A DNA stretch of 64,000 bases from Shewanella sp. AS1. Lineage in GTDB: Bacteria > Pseudomonadota > Gammaproteobacteria > Enterobacterales > Shewanellaceae. Shown here piece after piece: positions 19,624 to 28,246 of this stretch (its first letter is position 1; each line of letters starts with the position of its first letter). Location of the stretch: the NCBI RefSeq assembly GCF_021412565.1, contig NZ_JAKCLJ010000003.1, forward strand, positions 62,001 through 126,000, in the 5' to 3' direction. A model generated the notes under the pieces. It saw nothing but the letters and a program-made list of their open reading frames with translations. It was not told the origin of the DNA and searched no databases. Both the position numbers and the translations under genes were made by a program.

Positions 19624-21129
19624 ATGCATTCTAAAAAACCTTTCTATATCTTAGTTGCACTGCTTTTTATTGCCGGTATTTCGGCCAGCATTTATCGCGG
19701 TATCGAACACAATGTGCCCTTCCTTCCTGGCCAGCAGGTGCAAAGCTGGGCTGTCGATGCCAAGGTGAGTTTTCAGGCCATTGGTGAAGCGGCAGAGGTA
19801 ACTTTCTCGCTGCCCAGCGATCCTGCCTTCGAAATTTTAGTGGAAAACGCCACCTCCCCCGGCTATGGCTTAACCATTGCCGATGATGAAACCGGTCGCC
19901 ATGCGACCTGGTCGACGCGCAGTGCGCTCGGTCAGCAGGATCTCTACTATAAAGTCACCCTAGTACCGACCGGCAGAAACAAGTTAACCGCCGAGCAAAC
20001 GCCACAAGCCCCCTTGCCTTACAGCTGGCCTGCAACCGAAAGAGCGGCTGCAGAGCAAGTAATGGAGGATATTTGGGCTCGCAGCGCCAGCAATCTTTCG
20101 TTCGCGCAGCAACTCAACAAGGCCTTTAACGGCAGTGAACGCAGTCAAAATATCGAACTATTACTGTCAGCTAGCTCGCCTGCCAATCTGTTTGTTAATA
20201 TGCTCAACAGCAAAGGGATCCCGGCGCGAAAAGTCAGTGGCCTATTTTTGGAGGATCAGCGCCGACGCCAACAGCTAATCACCTTCGTTGAAGTGTTTCA
20301 TAACGGTAATTGGGTGCTGTTTAATCCCGCCGATGGCACTCAGGGTCGCCCTGATAACCTACTCATTTGGGACAGAACGGGTAAATCGACACTGGATGTT
20401 GTGGGCGGGGTTAACTCACAGGTTAACTTCTCTATGTTACAAGATACCCGCTCGGCACTGGCGACCTCACTGGATTTGATGAAGAACCAAAATGCCCTGG
20501 ATTTCTCTCTCTATCAACTGCCGCTTGAGGAGCAAAGCCTGTTCAAAGGGATCTTGCTCATCCCCATTGGTGTCTTGATGGTGGTATTTTTACGGGTCAT
20601 TATTGGTATCAAGACCTCGGGTACCTTTATGCCTGTACTTATCGCTCTGGCCTTTATTCAGACCACGCTGTTAACTGGGCTTGTCGGCTTTTTGCTTATT
20701 GTCTCTTTCGGTCTGATGATCCGCTCCTACCTGTCTGATCTCAACCTGCTACTCATCTCCCGTATCTCTGCGGTGATAATAGTCGTTATTGGGATCATAG
20801 GCCTGTTTACCCTGCTCTCCTACAAGTTTGGCTTAAGCGAAGGCTTAACCATCACCTTCTTCCCTATGATTATTCTGGCCTGGACTATCGAGCGTATGTC
20901 CATCCTCTGGGAGGAGGAAGGCGCCAAGGAGGTGATTGTTCAAGGTGGCGGCAGCCTGTTTGTGGCCACCCTTGCCTACCTCGCCATGAGTGCCAGCTGG
21001 GTACAACACTGGGTATTTAACTTCCTCGGTATCCACTTAGTGATCCTGGCAATGGTGCTGCTTTTAGGCCAGTACACAGGCTACAAACTGCTGGAACTCA
21101 GACGTTTTAGACCCTTGGCGGGAGAATAG
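19624..21129 (+). CDS. Inactive transglutaminase fused to seven transmembrane helices
   Basis: 501-residue membrane protein. One N-terminal helix (about 8-27) leads into a periplasmic transglutaminase-like domain (about 30-290), then a run of about seven hydrophobic helices to the C-terminus, matching the Transglut_i_TM plus 7TM_transglut pair. The fold is recognisable at SKGIPARKVSGLF and NGNWVLFNPADGTQ, but Cys is absent where the nucleophile should be, HAWVEV reads ITFVEV, and DPT reads NPA, so it should not be catalytic. ATG at 19624 is chosen over TTG at 19615 because AGGA lies 10 bases before it and the TTG has no room for a binding site. Three bases separate it from the ATP-grasp gene. 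Confidence 0.85.
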   Translation: MHSKKPFYILVALLFIAGISASIYRGIEHNVPFLPGQQVQSWAVDAKVSFQAIGEAAEVTFSLPSDPAFEILVENATSPGYGLTIADDETGRHATWSTRSALGQQDLYYKVTLVPTGRNKLTAEQTPQAPLPYSWPATERAAAEQVMEDIWARSASNLSFAQQLNKAFNGSERSQNIELLLSASSPANLFVNMLNSKGIPARKVSGLFLEDQRRRQQLITFVEVFHNGNWVLFNPADGTQGRPDNLLIWDRTGKSTLDVVGGVNSQVNFSMLQDTRSALATSLDLMKNQNALDFSLYQLPLEEQSLFKGILLIPIGVLMVVFLRVIIGIKTSGTFMPVLIALAFIQTTLLTGLVGFLLIVSFGLMIRSYLSDLNLLLISRISAVIIVVIGIIGLFTLLSYKFGLSEGLTITFFPMIILAWTIERMSILWEEEGAKEVIVQGGGSLFVATLAYLAMSASWVQHWVFNFLGIHLVILAMVLLLGQYTGYKLLELRRFRPLAGE

Positions 21130-21131
21130 TC

Positions 21132-22085
21132 ATGTTATTTGCACGTCCTAAAACCCTGAAAAATAATGGTGTGCTGGGCATGAACAAGCGTAACATCGAC
21201 TTTATTGCCCGCTATAATCCACGTAAATTCTATAAACGCGTCGATGACAAGCTCACAACCAAACAGCTTGCCCTGGCCAATGATATTGCCGTGCCAGCCT
21301 TAATTGGCACGGTAACCCAGCAGCACGATATCGCCCATATCCCAGAGATGGTCAACAACCGCACAGGCTTTGTTATCAAGCCCTCTCAGGGCGCGGGAGG
21401 AAAAGGGATCTTAGTGATCACTAAGGTGGAAAATGGCCGTTATTTTAAGACCAATGGTAATGAGGTCACCCCGAGTGAAATCGACCGCCATGTGTCTAAT
21501 ATTCTCAGCGGCCTCTTCTCCCTCGGTGGCAAACCCGATGTAGCCATTATCGAAGGTCTTATCCAGTTCGATCCCGTGTTCGATGGCTACTCCTTCGAAG
21601 GGGTACCGGATATTCGCCTGATCGTCTTTAAAGGCTTTCCTGTCATGGGGATGCTGCGCCTTTCAACCGCCGCATCGGACGGTAAGGCAAACCTCCACCA
21701 GGGCGCTGTCGGTGTGGGGCTGGATATTGCTACAGGCAAAGGCTTGCATGCAGTGCAGTTTGACCGTCCCATCGAGCGCCATCCAGATACAAATCGTCTG
21801 CTGACCGATATTCAGGTTCCCCATTGGGACACACTGTTACATACGGCCTCTCAAGCCTATGAGATGTGTGAACTAGGCTATCTTGGAACTGATATGGTGC
21901 TCGATAAAGAGTTAGGCCCACTGCTGCTGGAGCTCAACGCCCGTCCAGGGCTGGCAATCCAGATAGCCAACGGCCAGGGTATTCTGCCAAGACTGCTGCA
22001 TGTGGAGCAGATGAAGAATAAGAAGATGTCAGTAGAAGAGCGAGTCGCCTATGCTAAGGTTCATTTTAGCAACCACTCTGCTTAG
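21132..22085 (+). CDS. ATP-grasp ligase of the alpha-L-glutamate ligase-related family
   Basis: 317-residue cytoplasmic ATP-grasp enzyme (ATPgrasp_ST type). Seen: GFVIKPSQGAGGKGILVI (the ATP-binding P-loop-like strand), EGLIQFDPVFDG, PDIRLIVFKGFPVMGMLRLS, GVGLDIATGKG, and the metal-binding LLLELNARPGLAIQIAN. Such enzymes join a carboxylate to an amine with ATP. It sits third in the retropepsin / inactive transglutaminase-7TM / ATP-grasp set. A ribosome binding site GGGAG precedes the ATG. The substrate is unknown; a peptide or small amino-acid conjugate is a reasonable guess. Confidence 0.88.
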   Translation: MLFARPKTLKNNGVLGMNKRNIDFIARYNPRKFYKRVDDKLTTKQLALANDIAVPALIGTVTQQHDIAHIPEMVNNRTGFVIKPSQGAGGKGILVITKVENGRYFKTNGNEVTPSEIDRHVSNILSGLFSLGGKPDVAIIEGLIQFDPVFDGYSFEGVPDIRLIVFKGFPVMGMLRLSTAASDGKANLHQGAVGVGLDIATGKGLHAVQFDRPIERHPDTNRLLTDIQVPHWDTLLHTASQAYEMCELGYLGTDMVLDKELGPLLLELNARPGLAIQIANGQGILPRLLHVEQMKNKKMSVEERVAYAKVHFSNHSA

Positions 22086-23892
22086 TCTCTTCACTCAGCT
22101 TAGTCTCGTCATGGCGGCCCAGGCCGCCTCTCCCCTCGAACTCTTATCTCAGCAATGTCTGGAATATGAGCTGCAGCCTTTAGCCGGTGTTAGCGATTTT
22201 GTAAGTCAGGCTAGTGAAAATCAAAGTATTGAGCCTCTGGCGCTTACCCAACACGCAAGGCAACTTGAGCGCCAACTTATTGGTCTTTACAACCTCAAAG
22301 ACAGTGTGGATTATTACCGCCAATATGCGATGAGCAGCAACAGTCGCGAGGCCCTGCTGCAATGTCAGCTACATCTGGGCGACCAATTTCACCAGCTAAC
22401 GCAAAGGCCGGATCTCATTCAGCTTAGCCAGGCATTACTTGGCGCCCAAAAGAGCGGTGCACAAAAGAGTGGGAGTAGTAGTGGGAATAGCAGCGAAGAG
22501 CAATTATTAGGCAAACGCTTAGGTGGACTGCTCTCCCAGCAAGAGGATTTAGCGCAAAAAGCCAGATTTCACAGCCTTGAAGCCAGCGTAAAGCACGCCT
22601 TAACCACACAAGCACTCTCTTTAATTATGCCAGAGCCCTGTCAGTTGCCCGATGCAGATAAACCCGCAGCGTCCTCATCTGAGCCATTTCAGGAGTCCAT
22701 CGCCGCCTATCTGCTTAAACAACAAGATGGAGCATGTCGCCGGCAGGTGTGGCAGGCCTATCAGATCCGAGCCAAGCAGAGAAACCAGCTCAGGCTACAA
22801 AGCTTTATTGATGACAAACAAAAGCTTGCTTCATTAAATAGGTATGCAGATTTCGCAAGCTACCAGCTCAGCGAACAGTATCTCAACACACCCGAGCTGG
22901 TAGCACAGTTTCTCGATGCTATCACGGCGCCGACCGTGGCCCCCTGGGATCTCGCCCTCACCTTGAGTCAGAGTGCAAAAACCGACAGCCAAGCCATTGA
23001 CACCAATACTTTTATCGATTCAATGTTTGAGCAGCTAAAACCCTTTGGTATCAAAGCCGAAATGGCAAATCCCACTCTGGTTAGGCTCTGGCACCAGGGG
23101 CGGCTGTTAGGGGATATCTATTTACAGATCACAGCGCAGAGCGCGACGCAAAGCGATCTAGTAGAAGACAATTCACAGACAGAGACTCAAACGAAGCCGG
23201 AAAGGCGTTCATCAAAAACTAAAATTGTATCGAACACAATTCGCCAGGGTGTCATTGGCCTTCAGTTTGGCCAAGGTTCATTCAGCGCGCCCGCCACCTT
23301 AGACGACTACCGCGCCCAGCTGCAAGCGATAGAAGCAATGTCACAGCAAGTCGCCCGGCTTCTCAAGGGCGGACACTATTATCTACTCAACACCTTAGGT
23401 GAAAGCCAGGACAGCGCACAGGTGGGCGAGTATTGGTTAAGCGAGTATCTGAGTCGCAAGTTACTGCCAGCAGTGCCAAACGCTAGCAGGGAAGCTTATC
23501 TTGCTCAATATGACACTCAGCTGAAAGTTTTTCGTAGCAAACTTGCCCTCGCCTTCTATAAGAACAGGCTGGATGCGGCGCAATTAAGTCGCGCCTTTAA
23601 GCAAAGTTTTGCTCAGGATTGGCCACAGGCGGTGGATGCCATCTACAGCTTCAGTGGCATACTCGATCAAGGCCCACTCTATTACCAGAGCCTATGGCAA
23701 AAACAGCTGGCACAACTTATTTACCACAACGGAAAAGAGTGGCAAAAACAGCAGCAAACTTTTACTATTTTATTGATTAATGAGGCGCAACTGCCTTTTT
23801 CAGCCCAGCTAAAACTTATCTTGGGTGAAGATGTATCGCCTAGTGCTTTAATAAAAAGGATCCAACATGAGCCTATCCCGTCTGAGCTATAA
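22051..23892 (+). CDS. Exported protein resembling a catalytically dead M3 peptidase
   Basis: 613 residues with a signal peptide (about 1-25, cleaved after AAQAA). I do not recognise a named family. However, the middle (RNQLRLQSFIDDKQKLASLN, then YADFASYQLSEQYLNTPELV) and the part around LLGDIYLQI and LKGGHYYLLNTLGE run parallel to landmarks of M3 oligopeptidases, where LLG-DIYLDL is followed by the zinc site HEFGH. No HExxH is present anywhere, so if related it is inactive. A low-complexity Ser/Gly insert lies near residue 135, and a Gln/Thr-rich insert near 370-395. It overlaps the ATP-grasp gene by 35 bases and the next gene by 26. Confidence 0.6.
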   Translation: MLRFILATTLLSLFTQLSLVMAAQAASPLELLSQQCLEYELQPLAGVSDFVSQASENQSIEPLALTQHARQLERQLIGLYNLKDSVDYYRQYAMSSNSREALLQCQLHLGDQFHQLTQRPDLIQLSQALLGAQKSGAQKSGSSSGNSSEEQLLGKRLGGLLSQQEDLAQKARFHSLEASVKHALTTQALSLIMPEPCQLPDADKPAASSSEPFQESIAAYLLKQQDGACRRQVWQAYQIRAKQRNQLRLQSFIDDKQKLASLNRYADFASYQLSEQYLNTPELVAQFLDAITAPTVAPWDLALTLSQSAKTDSQAIDTNTFIDSMFEQLKPFGIKAEMANPTLVRLWHQGRLLGDIYLQITAQSATQSDLVEDNSQTETQTKPERRSSKTKIVSNTIRQGVIGLQFGQGSFSAPATLDDYRAQLQAIEAMSQQVARLLKGGHYYLLNTLGESQDSAQVGEYWLSEYLSRKLLPAVPNASREAYLAQYDTQLKVFRSKLALAFYKNRLDAAQLSRAFKQSFAQDWPQAVDAIYSFSGILDQGPLYYQSLWQKQLAQLIYHNGKEWQKQQQTFTILLINEAQLPFSAQLKLILGEDVSPSALIKRIQHEPIPSEL

Positions 23893-24961
23893 ACTGGCTG
23901 TTAGCTTCACCTTTTCCCTATTACTCTTTACCCAGGCATGCTCTGCTAAAACAGTACAAGATAATGACGCCGTTAAGGTTCGCCAGGCCATTCAAGCCAA
24001 TTTAGAGACTCAACTCTACCAGCTACCGCCCCGAGTGCAGGGACATTATGGTATTCGCCTCTATCGCATGACAGGTGATGATAAATATGCCAACGCCGCG
24101 CTCGTGGATCTCTATGCCGTCACCGAATCTCAGGCTTTTTATGCCTGCCAGCTCGACAAACCCGGCTTTGTCGAACAAGAGGCGAAAGCCGCCATCTCTC
24201 TATTAGGTAATGGCCCAAGAGCCAAGGCGCGTAAGAAGGCACTGCAGCCTTTTCCTGAGTTTATCTTCTATACCGATGTGCTACTGCGTTTTTCCAGCCG
24301 TATCGATGAATTTGGCCTAGAAGGTCCCTGCCATGACAAATTGATCAAAGCCCTTAAAGCAACGGATTTACAACATGGCCTGACCGATAAGGCCATGATT
24401 GAGTCCTGGGCGGCGCAGCTGATTAATTACGCCTACTGGGCTAAACAGATGGGGGTCGGCGACTATATTAACGACTATAAGCAAGCCTTTAACCAAGTTT
24501 ACCCAGCCAGCCGTGATAAGTCGTTGAAAAAGAGTCAATATCGCAACAAGATTTATGGTATGACCCACTTTATCTTTGCCGCCAGCGAATATTATCAGCA
24601 CCAGGTTGATCCCAAAGAGTTTGCCTGGATATTAGACTATTTCGAAGCCAATATTGACCGTATTCTCAAGGATGCAACCGATGACATCATAGCCGAGGTG
24701 GGGATCAGTTTTCACCTCGCCGGGCTGTCTGATAACCCAGTCGTAAAAAAGACTCAGGCGCACATCATTAACGCATTCGACAAACGTGAAAACATCATCC
24801 CCTCGCCTAAAGGCAATCCGGACTTAGCCTTAGGCGAACACCGTAATGTCCTGGCTATGATGCTGCTCAATTGGCCCGATAAACTCTATCAGGGCCCCTA
24901 TCTTCATCGGCTGAAAGCCACCAAAGAGTATCTGCCCAAACAGGTCACGCAAAAACCCTAA
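23867..24961 (+). CDS. Exported protein, possibly DUF3541 family
   Basis: 364 residues, signal peptide about 1-27 (FTQACSAK; a lipobox is possible but imperfect). The remainder is a helical, Tyr- and Lys-rich domain with motifs such as HYGIRLYRMTGDDKYANAAL, FIFYTDVLLRF and EVGISFHLAGLSDN. I associate this with the uncharacterised DUF3541 family of Vibrio and Shewanella, with limited certainty. It overlaps the upstream gene by 26 bases with AAGG before the ATG, so it is the fifth member of the same transcription unit. Function unknown. Confidence 0.65.
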   Translation: MSLSRLSYKLAVSFTFSLLLFTQACSAKTVQDNDAVKVRQAIQANLETQLYQLPPRVQGHYGIRLYRMTGDDKYANAALVDLYAVTESQAFYACQLDKPGFVEQEAKAAISLLGNGPRAKARKKALQPFPEFIFYTDVLLRFSSRIDEFGLEGPCHDKLIKALKATDLQHGLTDKAMIESWAAQLINYAYWAKQMGVGDYINDYKQAFNQVYPASRDKSLKKSQYRNKIYGMTHFIFAASEYYQHQVDPKEFAWILDYFEANIDRILKDATDDIIAEVGISFHLAGLSDNPVVKKTQAHIINAFDKRENIIPSPKGNPDLALGEHRNVLAMMLLNWPDKLYQGPYLHRLKATKEYLPKQVTQKP

Positions 24962-24994
24962 CCTCGTCATAGACTAAAACAGGAGCTATCCAGC

Positions 24995-25879
24995 ATGGGC
25001 CAGGCTAAATCAACACTTGAGCAGTGGCGAATCTTACAAGCCGTTGTCGATCATGGTGGCTATGCCCAGGCGGCGCAAAAACTCAATAAGAGTCAATCTT
25101 CACTCAATCATGCGGTGGCCAAGTTACAGTCGCAATTGGGGGTCTCGCTGCTGGAAATTAAGGGACGCAAAGCCTACCTCACAGAGACTGGCGAAGTGCT
25201 GCTGCGCCGTTCGCGCCACATTACCCGCTCGGTACAAGATCTCGAGTTGCTGGCAAAGAGCCTGGAAAAAGGGTGGGAGCCGACTCTCATCATCGCCCGG
25301 GAGATAATCTACCCCATGGAAAAGCTCATCGATGCCTTGGCATTATTTGAGCCTCAAGGGCGCGGCACCCGCATTATCATTATCGACTCGGTGATCAGCG
25401 GCACCCAGGAGTTGATCGAGTCTGAACAGGTGGATATTGCCATCGCGGGAACCCCACCTCAAAGGTATCTGGCAGAACCTCTCGATCATGTGGAGTTCTT
25501 ACTCGTATGCCATCCAAGTCACCCACTGGCCAGCCGCCTAGAGCCATTGGATGATCAGACCTTGGCAGAGCATCTGCAATTGGTGATCAAAGATACAGGC
25601 CAGATGGTTCGCACCGATTTTGGCTGGCTCAAGGCAGAGCAGCGCTGGACTGTATCCAACTTCCATGAAGCTATCGCCATCTTAGATAAAGGCTTAGGTT
25701 TTTGCTGGATCCCGGCGCATCTGGTCACAGAAAAGCTCAATCGAGGTGAGCTGCATCAGCTAAACCTTCAGGGCAGTAGCCATAGACGTGCCGCGCTTAA
25801 CCTGATCATTCCCAACCGGGATCAACAGGGCCCAGCCTCACAGCTATTAGAGCAGTTGATTTTAGCTCAGCATAAATGA
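24995..25879 (+). CDS. LysR-type transcriptional regulator
   Basis: 294 residues. The N-terminal winged helix-turn-helix (QWRILQAVVDHGGYAQAAQK, then LNKSQSSLNHAVAKLQSQLG) is followed by a LysR effector-binding domain with IIARE, VDIAIAGTPP and the typical GLGFCWIPAHLV near the end. AGGAG precedes the ATG. It follows the exported-protein gene after 33 bases on the same strand, which is unusual for LysR genes (normally divergent from targets). It may be co-transcribed with, and regulate, the 18.9-25 kb cluster. The effector is unknown. Confidence 0.9.
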   Translation: MGQAKSTLEQWRILQAVVDHGGYAQAAQKLNKSQSSLNHAVAKLQSQLGVSLLEIKGRKAYLTETGEVLLRRSRHITRSVQDLELLAKSLEKGWEPTLIIAREIIYPMEKLIDALALFEPQGRGTRIIIIDSVISGTQELIESEQVDIAIAGTPPQRYLAEPLDHVEFLLVCHPSHPLASRLEPLDDQTLAEHLQLVIKDTGQMVRTDFGWLKAEQRWTVSNFHEAIAILDKGLGFCWIPAHLVTEKLNRGELHQLNLQGSSHRRAALNLIIPNRDQQGPASQLLEQLILAQHK

Positions 25880-26042
25880 GGCTAAAAGTCGTCTAGTGAA
25901 GTAGTGGCGATTGACATCTCGAAATTTAATCTAGTCTGTTTAGCTATATTGATATGCTGTTTTGATTTTCCATTATTAAAAAATGCGATAAAAAGTACAA
26001 GCAGCCCAATAGATTAAGCTTATTTTGTATGCTTTATCCCTT

Positions 26043-26090
26043 ACCCAAACCAATACAGCTTACACGTGTAAGCTGGTTGGTTTTGGGTAG
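26043..26090. promoter_or_regulatory. FabR-type operator within a longer imperfect inverted repeat, upstream of trhA
   Basis: The core at 26057-26074, AGCTTACACGTGTAAGCT, is a perfect 18-bp palindrome. It closely resembles the FabR repressor site (AGCGTACA-N2-TGT-type palindromes) found before fabA, fabB and yqfA in Enterobacteria. Flanking arms ACCCAAACCAA and TTGGTTTTGGGT extend the dyad to about 48 bases. It directly abuts the candidate promoter, as expected for a repressor site. Confidence 0.75.
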
Positions 26091-26105
26091 ATTAGCTGTT
26101 ACACT
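26077..26105 (+). promoter_or_regulatory. Candidate trhA promoter
   Basis: TTGGTT (26077-26082) and TACACT (26100-26105), spaced 17 bases, with a TGn extension before the -10. It begins three bases after the FabR-type palindrome, and transcription would start about 30 bases before the chosen ATG. Confidence 0.55.
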
Positions 26106-26142
26106 GCCTAATCTGAGGTCAAACCAGACGGATCTAACAAAC

Positions 26143-26817
26143 ATGACAAAAGAGGCAATCGGCTTAACCGTGGCCACAGTCCAAGCAAGCATAGGCTACA
26201 GTAAGAAAGAAGAGCTGGCTAATGCCCTTAGCCATGGTCTTGGCGTTCTCGCCGGTATTCTCGCGCTGCTATTTTCCGTCAATAAAGGGCTGGGGGTACT
26301 CACAGGCATTCAGCTAACAGGCGTTATCCTCTATTGTTTTACTATTATCCTGCTGTTTCTCTGTTCCACCCTGTATCACAGCGTCAGTGAGCCTAAGCTA
26401 AAGCATAAACTGAAAATTGCCGATCACTGCGCCATCTATCTGCTGATCGCCGGCACTTATACCCCCTTGATGCAAAACATTCTTGATGCCCAGCAGGCCA
26501 AATGGATCTTAATCGCCATCTGGACACTGGCCGTGGCTGGGATCCTATTCAAAACCATCTTTATCCATCGCTTTAAAGTGTTCAGCCTGATCCTCTATCT
26601 GATCATGGGCTGGTTATGCAGTGTGGTGATGAGCGATCTGAGCAAGGCGATGAGCCCATTAGGTTTTACTCTCTTACTTGCCGGAGGTATTTTTTACAGC
26701 GTGGGCGTGATCTTCTATGTGAATAAACGCATTCCCTATAACCATGCTATCTGGCATCTGTTCGTACTCTTTGGCGCCCTCAGTCACTTCCTCTGTATCT
26801 ATCTGACCGTGATTTAA
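26143..26817 (+). CDS. trhA: PAQR-family membrane homeostasis protein TrhA (YqfA, hemolysin III family)
   Basis: Seven-helix inner-membrane protein of the hemolysin III/PAQR family, linked in bacteria to unsaturated fatty-acid and membrane-fluidity homeostasis. It begins MTKEAIGLTV; the family motif EELANALSHGLG opens the membrane domain, with CSTLYHSV, DHCAIYLLIAGTYTP and HAIWHLFVLFGALSHF following. These include the conserved Ser, Asp and His residues of PAQR proteins. A longer open frame from 26029 runs through the operator and promoter and is rejected; the ATG at 26143 gives 224 residues, the usual size. FabR-type control fits its proposed role. Confidence 0.92.
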   Translation: MTKEAIGLTVATVQASIGYSKKEELANALSHGLGVLAGILALLFSVNKGLGVLTGIQLTGVILYCFTIILLFLCSTLYHSVSEPKLKHKLKIADHCAIYLLIAGTYTPLMQNILDAQQAKWILIAIWTLAVAGILFKTIFIHRFKVFSLILYLIMGWLCSVVMSDLSKAMSPLGFTLLLAGGIFYSVGVIFYVNKRIPYNHAIWHLFVLFGALSHFLCIYLTVI

Positions 26818-26878
26818 ACTGTCGGTGATTTTAATCTGGCCGTTATTTAAATAAGCTCCTTAAACAAGAGTGAAGGAA

Positions 26879-27391
26879 TTAAACCTGATTGAACTGGCTA
26901 AATACTTTGGCTAACAGCGAGGCCTGTTGGTCCATGCCTGCATCAAGCAACACCTGCTCTACACACTCTAAGGTACAGAGTCCGCCCTCAATTTGATTAC
27001 GGCGTTTTTGATAACTGGAGTGAAATTCACCCGATAACGAGAGTCGCTGCGCCTGCTGCAGATAGGGACTTTGGCGCATCATCTTACGGGCCTCCTGCCA
27101 AGTGGCATCCAGTATGATAAGTAAAATATCAGCAGTCGCAGATGAACAGTGAGCAGGCTTTGGCTCTGTATTTGGCTCTGGTTGTGCCGCTTGCTCATCA
27201 CTGTTTTGAGGAAACAACAGCAATGCTTCGCCATCGAGACACGCCTGCTGTAGCTGGATTAACTCAGAGCAAGGCTCGACTCTGCGCCATATCACCTGCC
27301 TGCACAGTTCGGGCAGACACTCGTTAACCAATCGCCCCGTGTTACTTGGCCGGCTCAATTCGCGTTCATGAGTCAGTAGGACTATTTTCAT
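26879..27391 (-). CDS. DTW-domain protein, probable tRNA-uridine aminocarboxypropyltransferase
   Basis: 170 residues. DTW proteins (TapT/YfiP in E. coli) add an aminocarboxypropyl group from SAM to uridine 47 of tRNA. Seen: LTHERELSRPSNTGRL near the N-terminus, and the signature in the form LDATWQEARKMMRQSPYL, followed by HSSYQKRRNQIEGGLCTLEC, a family landmark. It lacks the Cys-rich zinc segment that precedes this part in TapT and is therefore shorter than the E. coli protein. A Gln/Glu/Pro-rich insert lies near residues 63-80. Convergent with trhA. Confidence 0.85.
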   Translation of the reverse strand: MKIVLLTHERELSRPSNTGRLVNECLPELCRQVIWRRVEPCSELIQLQQACLDGEALLLFPQNSDEQAAQPEPNTEPKPAHCSSATADILLIILDATWQEARKMMRQSPYLQQAQRLSLSGEFHSSYQKRRNQIEGGLCTLECVEQVLLDAGMDQQASLLAKVFSQFNQV

Positions 27392-27459
27392 GGCTCTAGG
27401 CTTAATGACTTAATGGCTTCATGGCTTTAGCTACAGCGAAAAAAGCTGAGTAGACGAAC

Positions 27460-27951
27460 TTACTTATATTTTTTGACCTTCTTCAAGGCGATCTGCTGCT
27501 TAAGCTTCGACAGATGCTCGATAAATACCTTACCTTCGAGGTGATCCATCTCATGCTGCAACACTATGGCCAAAAAATCGTCTGTCTCTATAGTAAAAGG
27601 CTTGCCTTCTCGATCGAGTGCATTGACACTGACCTTGCTGTAACGAGCAACTTTTGCACGATAACCAGGAATAGAGAGGCAGCCCTCCTCCCCCAGATAT
27701 TCTCCCGAACACTCAACGAACTCAGGGTTAATTAACACGAGAGGCTCGTCGCGATTCTCTGAAAGATCGATCACGATAATGGCATGCTCGCTGCCCACCT
27801 GGGTTGCCGCCAATCCGATACCATCTTCGGTTTGATACATGGTTTCGGTCAAATCATCAATAAAAGTTTGTACTGCCGCGATGTCACTGACCGGTTTTGC
27901 TTTACGCTTGAGTCGTTCATCCGGGATAGTAAGAATATTCAGTATGGCCAT
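27460..27951 (-). CDS. def: Peptide deformylase
   Basis: Metalloenzyme removing the N-formyl group from nascent proteins. All three motifs are present: [19 protein letters not shown] (metal-binding Cys) and [12 protein letters not shown] (HExxH type). 163 residues. It is not followed by fmt here, so it may be a second, stand-alone copy; Shewanella genomes often have more than one. The start overlaps no other gene. Confidence 0.95.
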   Translation of the reverse strand: MAILNILTIPDERLKRKAKPVSDIAAVQTFIDDLTETMYQTEDGIGLAATQVGSEHAIIVIDLSENRDEPLVLINPEFVECSGEYLGEEGCLSIPGYRAKVARYSKVSVNALDREGKPFTIETDDFLAIVLQHEMDHLEGKVFIEHLSKLKQQIALKKVKKYK

Positions 27952-28246
27952 AATTCAATTAACTTAAGTAGGTTGCTTAATGAAAGTTGCTTATTAAAAG
28001 TGGCGTCATTATGACCTAAATGACTTCAATGGCAACACTCTTAACCCCAAGCACAGATTAATCTTCAGGCTGGCTGGGCAATGTTTAAACACTCTTAAAA
28101 GAGAGCCCATTCAGGCTGAAACACAATAACCACTACTCGGCTAACTCATTTTCATTCCAACTTTATTTTTTATGCCAGCACCACTTTTTATTCCTGCATC
28201 TGTGGTTTACCATCAAAATTACCTATTTGGTTATTCAAGGTTTATC

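Noticed and set aside
26029..26142. N-terminal extension of the hemolysin III-like protein
   Set aside because: It would translate the FabR-type operator and the promoter, and family members begin near the ATG at 26143.
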